DNA of 9,807 nt from an uncultured Muribaculaceae bacterium (GCA_910589095.1 CAJUSN010000081.1:1508-11314); one strand, 5' to 3'; positions 1-7,124 are shown, counted from the stretch's first letter. A program made the numbers and translations. The notes: a model not told the origin generated them from the sequence alone.

Positions 1-175
1 GTGCTGTATATTTGCACGGTCAAATGTCCGCAAATTTCTGAAACTGAAGCCATTATGAATTCAGTCTCATAGTTTCTGAACTCGTGCGTGCATGTCTAAT
101 AGATTTTGAGCTTTACGAAAAATTTGCATCGGCATCCTTAATAACAGATTACCCGAACATCAATCAGCCTAAAAC
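1..175. other. Non-coding stretch downstream of cas9 (window edge)
   Basis: This is the region beyond the cas9 stop codon, at the left edge. I see no convincing gene in it. A plus-strand TATATTTG at 7-14 matches the Bacteroidetes -7 consensus TAnnTTTG, but any -33 box would fall outside the window. A short hairpin (ACTGAA 43-48 / TTCAGT 60-65) has no T-run after it in the cas9 direction, so it is not a clear terminator. On the minus strand an ATG at 51-53 opens a frame (MASVSEICGHLTVQIY...) that runs off the edge; about 17 residues are visible and they do not resemble a Cas1 start. No sequence resembling the predicted CRISPR repeat (beginning GTTGTGA) is present. Confidence 0.5.
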
Positions 176-3100
176 TCAATATTCACCAACATCCACAATT
201 CGCCCCGTGCAATCCAGTCTCACCTTCACGGCCTCCTTCATTAGGCAGATATTGGTTATACGCTTCCAGGTTATATCCCTAAGTTCTTTAGGTTCTTCAA
301 CATTCGTTTCCAAATGGTGTCGGAACATATAATCTCTTTGCGTAAGTTTCTGCACTCTGAACAGATTCGGGCTTATTATTTCATAATTGGCCTCGTTCTT
401 CAAATCCAAATCTTTGGGATCGAACGTTTTTATTCGCTCACCTGTTCCGGCCGGATTATCTTCATATCGCGGAAACACAAAGAATTCATTTCGCTTAAGC
501 GTGAACAGTAGTTCCCAACCATCGCTACTTCTAAAAGATCGGTCAATTATCGGCAGCGGTGGCACAGCTGTTGCGCGGGCCGCAGCCTCAAGATACGACA
601 CCATTACCTCTTCTACCGAACCGTCAGGCGTTACAAAGAGTGCCGCATGATGATTTCCGGAGGTGGAAACGTAGTCCGCAGGCCTGCTTGTACCCTCCTC
701 ATCCGTTATCGTGACCCCATGATGGTCATGCGCATCGTGAAGCGCAACAACATCAACCGGCCCCCTCATTCGTACTCTTTTTATGGTTATTCCTCTTTCC
801 CGATTCAAATATATAGGGGCAGCATCAAGATTCGAGAAAGCCTCCTTGGCATTTCCCCCAAACTCCGCGAGTCGTCGCTCAAGCGCATCTCTAATCCCTT
901 TATCCATCACTTTATCAAGACGCAGATCCGGACTGACCGGTTTTCTTACTGAATATACTGGTTCTAGCGTCACAAGCTTAACTCTTGCGGGAACCTGCTC
1001 ACCGCAACCGCCCTCTGTGTAAAGCGGAGTTTTCTCCAAACTGTTCTTGCCCGTAAACGCTTTTTTGGGATTTCCCGAAAACTCATCAAGTCTCCGTTGC
1101 AAAGCCTCACGAGATCGCTTAGTAGCTACAGTTGCAATACGTTTCGCATCCATTTTTCCATCCACCTTGACTTCTTGCGTTTCATAACGCATAGTCCGGG
1201 CATAAACAGTTTCATTATGAAGTTGGGCCCGCGGATTCAAACGCTTAACCGTTACCCGCTCGTTACCACGCTTAGTCACATTCTTGCTAAGCGTAACCGC
1301 CCTGTTTTTCGCTTTCACCGAGATGAGCGCACCCGCAAGCACACGCTTCACCTCACTTCGCATCTCTCCAAGAGGCATGGGCGGTATAAAGCGCAGGTTG
1401 CCGTTGTTGTCTCTGTGAAGATACTTTTTCTTTATCGCACTTATCGACACTCCTTTATGGCTCTCTGCCGATACATTGTTTAAATACTGAATATACTCTG
1501 GGCGAGTAAATGCTATCGTAATGGCGTCCATAGCGTGATGACGATGATCGTTGCGCTTGGTCCAGCCCACTATGCGTTTCACCACATTTCCATCTCTTCC
1601 CTCATACGTTTCCACACTTCCAACCCGGGCATATTTATCCCAGTTTAGTTCTTTCATCACATCAACAAGCTGCCAATCGGTGCGTAATCTATCCGTAACG
1701 GCTCCTGTAGTAGCAACTACCCTTGGCACCATCATTTCCAACAGCTCTACGGCCTTTCGTGCTATGTATTGTGTGGTGGACAAGTCTCTGTTGAGAAAAT
1801 CAACAGGTATTTCACTGCGGGTCCTTAGTAAATTCTTTGTCTTTGCCGGAGTGATGGCCTTGATTTTCTCTAATTCCATCACTTTTGCTTTGTATCTCTC
1901 CGCTCCAACTTCTCCATATTTGGATGTCACAAAATCAAATGCCGTCATGCTGCCCTTGGCGATATTAACATCTGTAGCTTCAAGCGTCTTGTTACTCATT
2001 GAATCATCAAACACAACAGCCTTAGGTAATATATGCTCAATATTGAACTTTTTACTAAACAACTCTCCAGGCGAAATATAGGTATCAGAATATAGAGTAC
2101 GGTATCCGTTGCTCTTCAATTCATCATACAGTCGGTATCTGATTATGTCATTCCGACTCGGATGGCTGATGTTGAACGGTGCCTCTCCGAGCAGCCTCAC
2201 AATGGCTTCATTACGTTTCTTTCCCGCGTCAATACCCATCTTCATTTTCTCTCGCTCTTTAGCCGACTTTTTTAGCTCGCGAGCCATCTCGACTCTAATC
2301 TCATCTGGAGCGCCATAACGACTCACAAGCATATTCACCACATGAATCATCTGATTGAGAATCTTCTCCACAACCGGATTGCGAAGAGAGTTCTTCTCTA
2401 CCAATTCAAGTTTAGTGCAATAATTTCGCGAGCTCAATTCATCTTTGCTCCTTGAACGTGCAGAATGTTTGTATCCGGCTGCGGTGCAAGCTTCACTATA
2501 CACCATTCCTTCCATCATCTTTGGCACAATACGCTTCATGGCTTTAGCACTCAGCGAACCATAGTCTGGCGGAAATGCCAGGGCGGTGAAACATTGCGCC
2601 TGATCATCCGTCATGCCGAATTTTTCCAACACCAGCCGCCTCAGATTCTCATCTCCGCTTCGCGAGTTATCGGCTTCCGTGGCGTAAAGGAGATGCCACA
2701 AACGATATGAAGCCTGATTCTCAAATTCTTCATCGTCAAGCATTGGATCAAAGCTAAGTATGTCGGAATCTATACCGCTCTCCTTAAGGAAGCGCCTTAC
2801 AATACGGGCTCTTTCTGCTCCCGGCAACCCGGCAACATCTTCCATCGAATATCCAGTGTTAGCCAAAGCATTTTCCGCCGCCGACAGAAGCGAGCTCATT
2901 GTCCGATTACCCTCTAGCTCACTATAGTTCAATCGACTTGATTTATTTCTTGGGCACAAGAGATTTATCACGTCTTTATTCTTCATCACTGCGCAGAATT
3001 CCAAATGTTGCGCAAGCACCTGTTTTTGATTATCTGAAAGTGGCACCCCGTCTATCGTTAGATTATTGATCGTTTGCCACATTCTGAACACTTGAAATAT

Positions 3101-4324
3101 AGGGGATGACTTCGGGCACACCTTCGGCCCTACTATCTTTTTACATTTCTTTCCATCTCTTTCTATTTCAATTGTTCTGCCTTCCAGCTCACACACCGAC
3201 ACTTGTGATTTTTGAGATTTCAACGGACGTTGATAAAAAATCACCTTATCCCGTATCTTATCTCTCAGATCCGGTGTCAAGATTAAATGAAACTTCGATT
3301 GAGTATCCCAAATCTTGTCAAATTCATCCTCGTAATCCTTTCGGTAAAACGACTCATTTCTAAATGAATAATGCGGATTTTCTCCCAATATACGCATTTT
3401 ATACTCCCCGATGGTTTCATTATTCATTATAAGCTCCTTGCTTCTATCGCTCATTGCGCTAAGCAGCCCGCTCGCGGCCGATACCGAACCGTTTATCTTC
3501 GATATTACCACACCCAGTTGCTCTCCATCCAAGCACTCGGTCAATGCTTTTGCTCTCCAGTGGCTTTCTTCAAGCTTGGCTTCCGAAGAGCGCCGGCTCT
3601 GTCGCTTTGCCCCTTTTAACCCCAAAATAGATGCTATCACTCCCCACGTCTGCTTTTCATTCTTTCCCTCGATCTTCTGCAACAGGTCATCAGGCAATTC
3701 TTCATGGAACCGACGTTGGTTCTCAACAATCTGCTCCAACTCTCGCTTAAGATCCGACTTATAAAACTGAGGAGACCGTCTGCCACCCTTTTTATAAAAT
3801 TCCACAAGATATTGACCGGGCGTCATCTCTCGTTCCTTCAACATCAAAGCCACATCTAAACCGCCCACACTCTCCCCCTCTCCCTCATCCTTTACTTTGC
3901 GGTTGCTTTTATAGCCTCTTTTTTTATTGAGCATCATGAGTATGCGGCCAAAATCCTCAAGACTAACCTTTTCCGAGGCGGCCTTCGCCCGCAACTTCAG
4001 CAGACTATGGGTTGAACCCAACCCATCCTCGCAAAATTCAGTACGTTCGTTCACAATTCCGCTCTCGCGCAATATTTTCAACAGCTCATTTCGTCGAAGT
4101 TTGAATCGGTGATTGTTAAGGCGAGCGGAATGTTTCATGCGCCTGGTGGCATTTGTGGTTATGCTCTTTCCTTCAGAAAACTCCTTTGTTTCATCAACTG
4201 ACAGAGGATATACTCTGCTACCCGCTGATACGATTCTTGATTTCTCTGAAAAATCGTCCGTCTCGTGCACTACAGCCCAACCTACACTCGTTGTCCCTAA
4301 ATCAAGTCCGAATATTTTTTTCAT
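176..4324 (-). CDS. cas9: Cas9 endonuclease, type II-C (Bacteroidetes type)
   Basis: RNA-guided DNA endonuclease of 1382 residues that uses a crRNA:tracrRNA pair to cut both strands of invading DNA. Visible parts, numbered from the chosen start: RuvC-I (FGLDLGTTSVGWA, Asp8); Arg-rich bridge helix about 61-85; the II-C motif NKKRGYKSNRK near 133-143; FYQRPLKSQK near 363-372; RuvC-II (IRVEMAREL, Glu679); HNH (NIEHILPK, His764; Asn778 in SMSNK); RuvC-III (DHRHHAMDA, His930 and Asp933); and a long WED/PI region ending VKVRLDCTGRIVDVGEY, the usual C-terminus of Bacteroidetes Cas9 as I recall it. No key residue is missing, so it should be active. The frame stays open upstream to 4462, but ATG 4324 is preferred: it gives the canonical MKKIFGLDLG start, and the promoter at 4349-4377 puts the transcript start near 4342, which excludes ATGs at 4345 and 4462. 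The HNH motif has IEH where SpyCas9 has VDH, normal for this clade. Codon use looks more AT-rich than in the neighbouring GH92 genes. No cas1 or cas2 follows within the window. Confidence 0.97.
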   Translation of the reverse strand: MKKIFGLDLGTTSVGWAVVHETDDFSEKSRIVSAGSRVYPLSVDETKEFSEGKSITTNATRRMKHSARLNNHRFKLRRNELLKILRESGIVNERTEFCEDGLGSTHSLLKLRAKAASEKVSLEDFGRILMMLNKKRGYKSNRKVKDEGEGESVGGLDVALMLKEREMTPGQYLVEFYKKGGRRSPQFYKSDLKRELEQIVENQRRFHEELPDDLLQKIEGKNEKQTWGVIASILGLKGAKRQSRRSSEAKLEESHWRAKALTECLDGEQLGVVISKINGSVSAASGLLSAMSDRSKELIMNNETIGEYKMRILGENPHYSFRNESFYRKDYEDEFDKIWDTQSKFHLILTPDLRDKIRDKVIFYQRPLKSQKSQVSVCELEGRTIEIERDGKKCKKIVGPKVCPKSSPIFQVFRMWQTINNLTIDGVPLSDNQKQVLAQHLEFCAVMKNKDVINLLCPRNKSSRLNYSELEGNRTMSSLLSAAENALANTGYSMEDVAGLPGAERARIVRRFLKESGIDSDILSFDPMLDDEEFENQASYRLWHLLYATEADNSRSGDENLRRLVLEKFGMTDDQAQCFTALAFPPDYGSLSAKAMKRIVPKMMEGMVYSEACTAAGYKHSARSRSKDELSSRNYCTKLELVEKNSLRNPVVEKILNQMIHVVNMLVSRYGAPDEIRVEMARELKKSAKEREKMKMGIDAGKKRNEAIVRLLGEAPFNISHPSRNDIIRYRLYDELKSNGYRTLYSDTYISPGELFSKKFNIEHILPKAVVFDDSMSNKTLEATDVNIAKGSMTAFDFVTSKYGEVGAERYKAKVMELEKIKAITPAKTKNLLRTRSEIPVDFLNRDLSTTQYIARKAVELLEMMVPRVVATTGAVTDRLRTDWQLVDVMKELNWDKYARVGSVETYEGRDGNVVKRIVGWTKRNDHRHHAMDAITIAFTRPEYIQYLNNVSAESHKGVSISAIKKKYLHRDNNGNLRFIPPMPLGEMRSEVKRVLAGALISVKAKNRAVTLSKNVTKRGNERVTVKRLNPRAQLHNETVYARTMRYETQEVKVDGKMDAKRIATVATKRSREALQRRLDEFSGNPKKAFTGKNSLEKTPLYTEGGCGEQVPARVKLVTLEPVYSVRKPVSPDLRLDKVMDKGIRDALERRLAEFGGNAKEAFSNLDAAPIYLNRERGITIKRVRMRGPVDVVALHDAHDHHGVTITDEEGTSRPADYVSTSGNHHAALFVTPDGSVEEVMVSYLEAAARATAVPPLPIIDRSFRSSDGWELLFTLKRNEFFVFPRYEDNPAGTGERIKTFDPKDLDLKNEANYEIISPNLFRVQKLTQRDYMFRHHLETNVEEPKELRDITWKRITNICLMKEAVKVRLDCTGRIVDVGEY

Positions 4325-4348
4325 GGCGCTTTTATTAATGTTCATCCG

Positions 4349-4377
4349 CAAATATAATATTTTTTTGTGTATCTCAA
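4349..4377 (-). promoter_or_regulatory. cas9 promoter (Bacteroidetes type)
   Basis: Reading the minus strand, TATATTTG (4356 to 4349) matches the -7 consensus TAnnTTTG exactly. A TTG (4377 to 4375) lies 18 nt upstream, slightly shorter than the usual 19-21 nt, and only the TTG part of the -33 box is present. Transcription would start near 4340-4345, giving a leader of about 20 nt before the cas9 ATG at 4324. The element is interleaved with the divergent tracrRNA promoter. Confidence 0.65.
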
Positions 4378-4395
4378 CTATTTTTCTTATATTTG
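4364..4395 (+). promoter_or_regulatory. tracrRNA promoter (Bacteroidetes type)
   Basis: TTTG at 4364-4367, 20 nt of spacer, then TATATTTG at 4388-4395. Both boxes and the spacing fit the Bacteroidetes sigma-ABfr consensus (TTTG, 19-21 nt, TAnnTTTG). It points right and predicts a start near 4400-4403, directly at the 5' end of the anti-repeat. The boxes overlap the divergent cas9 promoter between 4364 and 4377. Confidence 0.8.
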
Positions 4396-4401
4396 CCATT
4401 A

Positions 4402-4478
4402 CAAAAAATGAGCAATTCACAATAAGGATTATTCCGTTGTGAAAACATTCAGGGCGGCGCAAGTCGCCCTTTCTTTTT
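4402..4478 (+). ncRNA. tracrRNA of the type II-C CRISPR system
   Basis: Trans-activating RNA that pairs with the CRISPR repeat and anchors the guide in Cas9. Order seen: anti-repeat (about 4402-4423, including GAGCAATTCACAAT); ACAATAAGG (4419-4427), the hallmark at the anti-repeat/nexus junction of II-C tracrRNAs (N. meningitidis has ACAAUAAGGCCG); a nexus hairpin GGA-UUAU-UCC (4426-4435); a linker GTTGTGAAAACATTCA; and a terminator hairpin at 4452-4469 followed by a T-rich tract. The reverse complement of the anti-repeat predicts a CRISPR repeat beginning GTTGTGAATTGCT, in the style of the GTTGTGATTTGCTTTCA repeats I recall from Bacteroidetes II-C arrays. It lies divergent to and just upstream of cas9, a common position. 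The 5' end is inferred from the promoter, the 3' end from the terminator; processing would shorten the 5' end. The expected length of about 77 nt is compact. Confidence 0.85.
4452..4478 (+). terminator. Rho-independent terminator of tracrRNA
   Basis: Stem GGGCGGC (4452-4458) pairs with GTCGCCC (4463-4469), seven pairs including one G-U, closed by a GCAA tetraloop (4459-4462) and followed by TTTCTTTTT (4470-4478). The hairpin is also the 3' structural stem-loop that Cas9 is expected to hold. Confidence 0.85.
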
Positions 4479-4538
4479 AAGCATCGTTTGTGAATAGTTG
4501 TAAATATGTGGGGCTTTTTGGATAAAAGTGTAAAAGAT

Positions 4539-4570
4539 TTTGGAAAGTGCAGGCAAATAGACTAACTTTG
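4539..4570 (+). promoter_or_regulatory. Bacteroidetes-type promoter upstream of the GH92 operon
   Basis: TTTG at 4539-4542, 20 nt of spacer, then TAACTTTG at 4563-4570, with both boxes and the spacing matching consensus. It predicts a start near 4577. The first gene downstream on this strand is the GH92 gene at 4835, so this is the best candidate operon promoter, with a leader of about 258 nt. It begins 60 nt after the tracrRNA terminator and is therefore independent of that transcript. Confidence 0.65.
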
Positions 4571-4834
4571 CGTGAGAGTGTGTTTGAATTTAAATGGTTT
4601 CAGCACAAAGCGGAAATTCGGGATTCATTCCATGACTAATCCATAAGTTGAATTCGGTTTAAATACAAATTCATTCTTCCGCACTCTCCATTTCTACTTG
4701 CTTCAATCCGTTATAACCTATTCTAAATTTACTTTTAAAACCAGAATATTTTTCCTGTTAAGTGGCTCGAATAAACATGAATCCAAAAAGCCACTGAAAA
4801 CATTAAATCATTTATTTGAGACGCCTAATACCCT
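4571..4834 (+). other. Untranslated leader / intergenic region before GH92 operon
   Basis: No gene or known riboswitch is recognised here. The stretch is AT-rich. It contains a 13-codon ATG frame (4594-4635, without support), a weak GGATT/AATCC hairpin (4621-4625 / 4638-4642), and a better 7-bp hairpin at 4761-4795. TTTATTTG at 4811-4818 differs from the -7 consensus by one base but has no matching -33 box. The length is unusual for a simple leader. Confidence 0.4.
4761..4795 (+). repeat. Inverted repeat (hairpin) in GH92 leader
   Basis: AGTGGCT (4761-4767) and AGCCACT (4789-4795) are perfect reverse complements separated by 21 nt. No T-run follows, so it is not a terminator. It could be an RNA hairpin in the leader or a binding site for a dimeric regulator; nothing in the sequence decides between these. 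Confidence 0.4.
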
Positions 4835-7102
4835 ATGAACTTTTTCAAGAAATTTACCCTGGTGACCACTTTCGCCGCAGCGTGCTCACTCTACGCTGCA
4901 GCTGCCGATGACTATGCCGCTTCCGTCAATCCATTCATCGGAACCACTAATTTCGGAACCACAAACCCCGGTGCCGTAATGCCAAACGGCATGATGTCCG
5001 TTGTGCCATTCAACGTCATGGGCTCCGATACAAATGTCTATGACAAAGACGCCCGTTGGTGGTCCACCCCCTACGAATACCACAATAAATTCTTCACAGG
5101 CTACGCTCATGTAGCTCTCAGCGGTGTAGGATGCCCCGAACTCTCATCACTCCTGACAATGGCCACTACAGGCGACCTCGAACCCGACTATAAGAAATAT
5201 GGCTCCCCCTACGACCGCGAGTCAGCATCGCCCGGTTATTACACAAACCACCTCACTAACTACGACATCCTGACCGAAGTCACTGCCACAACCCGCTCTT
5301 CCGCCGAACGTTTCACTTTCCCCGGAGGCAAAAGCAACATAATCATCAACCTCGGTCAAGGCCTCACAAACGAGAGCGGAGCCACTGTGCGCCGTGTTAG
5401 CGACACCGAAATCGAAGGCTCTAAACTCCTCGGAACGTTCTGCTATAACTCTCAGGCCGTATTCCCTATCTACTTCGTCATGCGCGTCAACAAAAAAGCC
5501 TCTTCATGCGGCTTCTGGAAAATGCAACCCGAAATGACCGGCGTAGAAGCCGAATGGACCGTAGACGACGGAACTTACAAAATATACCGTAAATACGGAC
5601 GCGAACTCTCCGGCGACGACATAGGCGCATGGTGGACCTACGACAGCCTCGCCCCCGGCGAACAGGTTGAAGTCAGAATGGGCGTTTCATTTGTCTCTTG
5701 CGACAACGCTCGTGAAAACCTCGACAAAGAACAAGCCTCGCTAACATTCGACCAGATTCGCCAAAACGCACGAAACGAATGGAACTCTCAGCTCGGCCGA
5801 ATCCGCGTCACCGGTGGCACCCCCGATCAGCGCGAAGTGTTCTACACCGCTCTTTACCATGCCCTCATCCACCCCAACATCCTCTCCGACGTAAACGGAC
5901 AATATCCTCTCATGGAAGGTTGGGGCAACGGAAATGTTTCCTATGATGGCGACCGCTACACCGTTTTCTCTCTCTGGGACACTTACCGAAACGTTCACCA
6001 GCTCCTCACTATGGTCTACCCCGAAAAACAACTCGACATGGTGCGCTCCATGATCGACATGTCCAAAGAATGGGGATGGCTCCCGAAATGGGAACTCTAC
6101 GGACGCGAAACTTTCACAATGGAGGGCGACCCTGCAATTCCTGTCATTGTCGACACCTGGCGTAAAGGTCTGCGCGACTTCGACATGGACGCTGCCTACC
6201 AGGCAATGGTTAAATCCGCCACAACCCCCGGCGACAAAAACCCCATGCGCCCCGACATTGATCCCTACATCCAGCTTGGCTATGTGCCTCTCGGCTGGCA
6301 TGCCAATGACCTTTCAGGCGACAATTCCGTGAGCCACGCTTTGGAATACTACGTAGCCGACAACGCCCTCGCTTGGCTCGCAGCCGAACGTGGCGACAAA
6401 GCTCTCTCCAAGGAACTATACAAACGCGCCCAAGGCTATAAAAACTACTATTCCAAAGAGAGCGGCACTCTCCGCCCCATAACCAAGGACGGTAAATTCC
6501 TCTCTCCGTTCAATCCCCGCCAAGGCGAAAACTTTGAACCCGTTCCCGGATTCCATGAAGGATCCGCTTGGAACTACACCTTCTTTGTGCCTCACGATGT
6601 GGAAGGTCTCGCAAAACTCATGGGCGGTAAACGCAAGTTTGTCGATAAGCTCCAGATGGTCATGGACTCCGCTCTCTATGATCCCGCCAACGAACCGGAC
6701 ATAGCCTACCCCTACCTCTTCAGCCGTTTCGCCGGCGAAGAATGGCGCACTCAGGAACAAGTCAACAAACTCCTCGCTAAATACTTCACCACCAAGCCCG
6801 ATGGCATACCCGGCAACGACGACACCGGCACAATGTCATCATGGGCCGTATTCTCAATGATGGGTTTCTATCCTGATGCTCCCGGCGAACCTTTCTACAC
6901 TCTCACATCGCCCGTTTTCGACAAGGTTGAAATCGACACCCCCTCCGGAACCATCACCATTGATGCACCTCACTCCTCCCCCGCCGACATCTACATCAAT
7001 TCAATGACGCTCGGCGACAAACCCCTGAAAAGCTACCGTATCAGCCACGACCAGCTCATACAGGGCAAAAACCTAAAATTCAATCTTTCCGACAAAAAAT
7101 AA
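4835..7102 (+). CDS. GH92 family exo-alpha-mannosidase, secreted (first copy)
   Basis: Probable calcium-dependent, inverting exo-alpha-mannosidase of 755 residues, a normal GH92 length, expected to trim terminal mannose from N-glycans or mannan in the periplasm or at the cell surface. Residues 1-24 look like a signal peptide (KK, hydrophobic run, YAAAA before DD); Cys17 is not in a good lipobox. Family motifs: VNPFIGT 31-37 opening the N-terminal beta-sandwich; FSLWDTYR 378-385 in the (alpha/alpha)6 domain; HEGSAWNYTFFVPHD 574-588, where Glu575 sits at the position of the general acid by motif comparison; NEPDIAYPY 619-627; and GNDDTGTMSSW 660-670, the acidic motif linked to the catalytic base. 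At 90-100 it has YAHVALSGVGC where the neighbouring copy has FSHTHLEGTG, so it belongs to a different GH92 subgroup. Glycosidic linkage specificity cannot be read from the sequence. The second GH92 follows after 22 nt, so the two are almost certainly co-transcribed. Confidence 0.93.
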   Translation: MNFFKKFTLVTTFAAACSLYAAAADDYAASVNPFIGTTNFGTTNPGAVMPNGMMSVVPFNVMGSDTNVYDKDARWWSTPYEYHNKFFTGYAHVALSGVGCPELSSLLTMATTGDLEPDYKKYGSPYDRESASPGYYTNHLTNYDILTEVTATTRSSAERFTFPGGKSNIIINLGQGLTNESGATVRRVSDTEIEGSKLLGTFCYNSQAVFPIYFVMRVNKKASSCGFWKMQPEMTGVEAEWTVDDGTYKIYRKYGRELSGDDIGAWWTYDSLAPGEQVEVRMGVSFVSCDNARENLDKEQASLTFDQIRQNARNEWNSQLGRIRVTGGTPDQREVFYTALYHALIHPNILSDVNGQYPLMEGWGNGNVSYDGDRYTVFSLWDTYRNVHQLLTMVYPEKQLDMVRSMIDMSKEWGWLPKWELYGRETFTMEGDPAIPVIVDTWRKGLRDFDMDAAYQAMVKSATTPGDKNPMRPDIDPYIQLGYVPLGWHANDLSGDNSVSHALEYYVADNALAWLAAERGDKALSKELYKRAQGYKNYYSKESGTLRPITKDGKFLSPFNPRQGENFEPVPGFHEGSAWNYTFFVPHDVEGLAKLMGGKRKFVDKLQMVMDSALYDPANEPDIAYPYLFSRFAGEEWRTQEQVNKLLAKYFTTKPDGIPGNDDTGTMSSWAVFSMMGFYPDAPGEPFYTLTSPVFDKVEIDTPSGTITIDAPHSSPADIYINSMTLGDKPLKSYRISHDQLIQGKNLKFNLSDKK

Positions 7103-7124
7103 ATAAATCGTACAAATAAATTCA

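Noticed and set aside
43..65. ACTGAA/TTCAGT hairpin as a cas9 terminator
   Set aside because: Only 6 bp with an 11-nt loop, and no T-run follows in the cas9 direction.
40..76. GAAACTG...AGTTTC as a remnant of the same element found at 9300-9481
   Set aside because: Only the outer 6 bases match the terminal repeat, the interior is unrelated, and there is no TAA flank.
1551..2081. 176-codon plus-strand open frame
   Set aside because: It lies antisense within cas9, has no recognisable domain, and covers the RuvC/HNH region whose minus-strand reading is unmistakable. Other shorter plus-strand frames over 84-4442 are rejected for the same reason.
4594..4635. 13-codon upstream frame in the GH92 leader
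   Set aside because: Short ATG frames occur by chance in a leader of this length, and there is no coding signature or attenuator structure beside it.
4811..4818. TTTATTTG as a promoter for the first GH92 gene
   Set aside because: One mismatch to the -7 box, no -33 box at the right spacing, and only 16 nt from the start codon; the site at 4539-4570 is far better.
4877..4891. Lipoprotein signal (Cys17) in the first GH92 enzyme
   Set aside because: The residues before Cys17 (FAAA) are a poor lipobox, and a good signal peptidase I site follows at YAAAA before DD.
5741..6301. 186-codon minus-strand open frame inside the first GH92 gene
   Set aside because: It is a mirror frame of a C-rich-third-position gene, without homology or a promoter. 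The same applies to minus-strand frames at 7164-7862, 8136-8588 and 9105-9428, and plus-strand frame 8800-9258.
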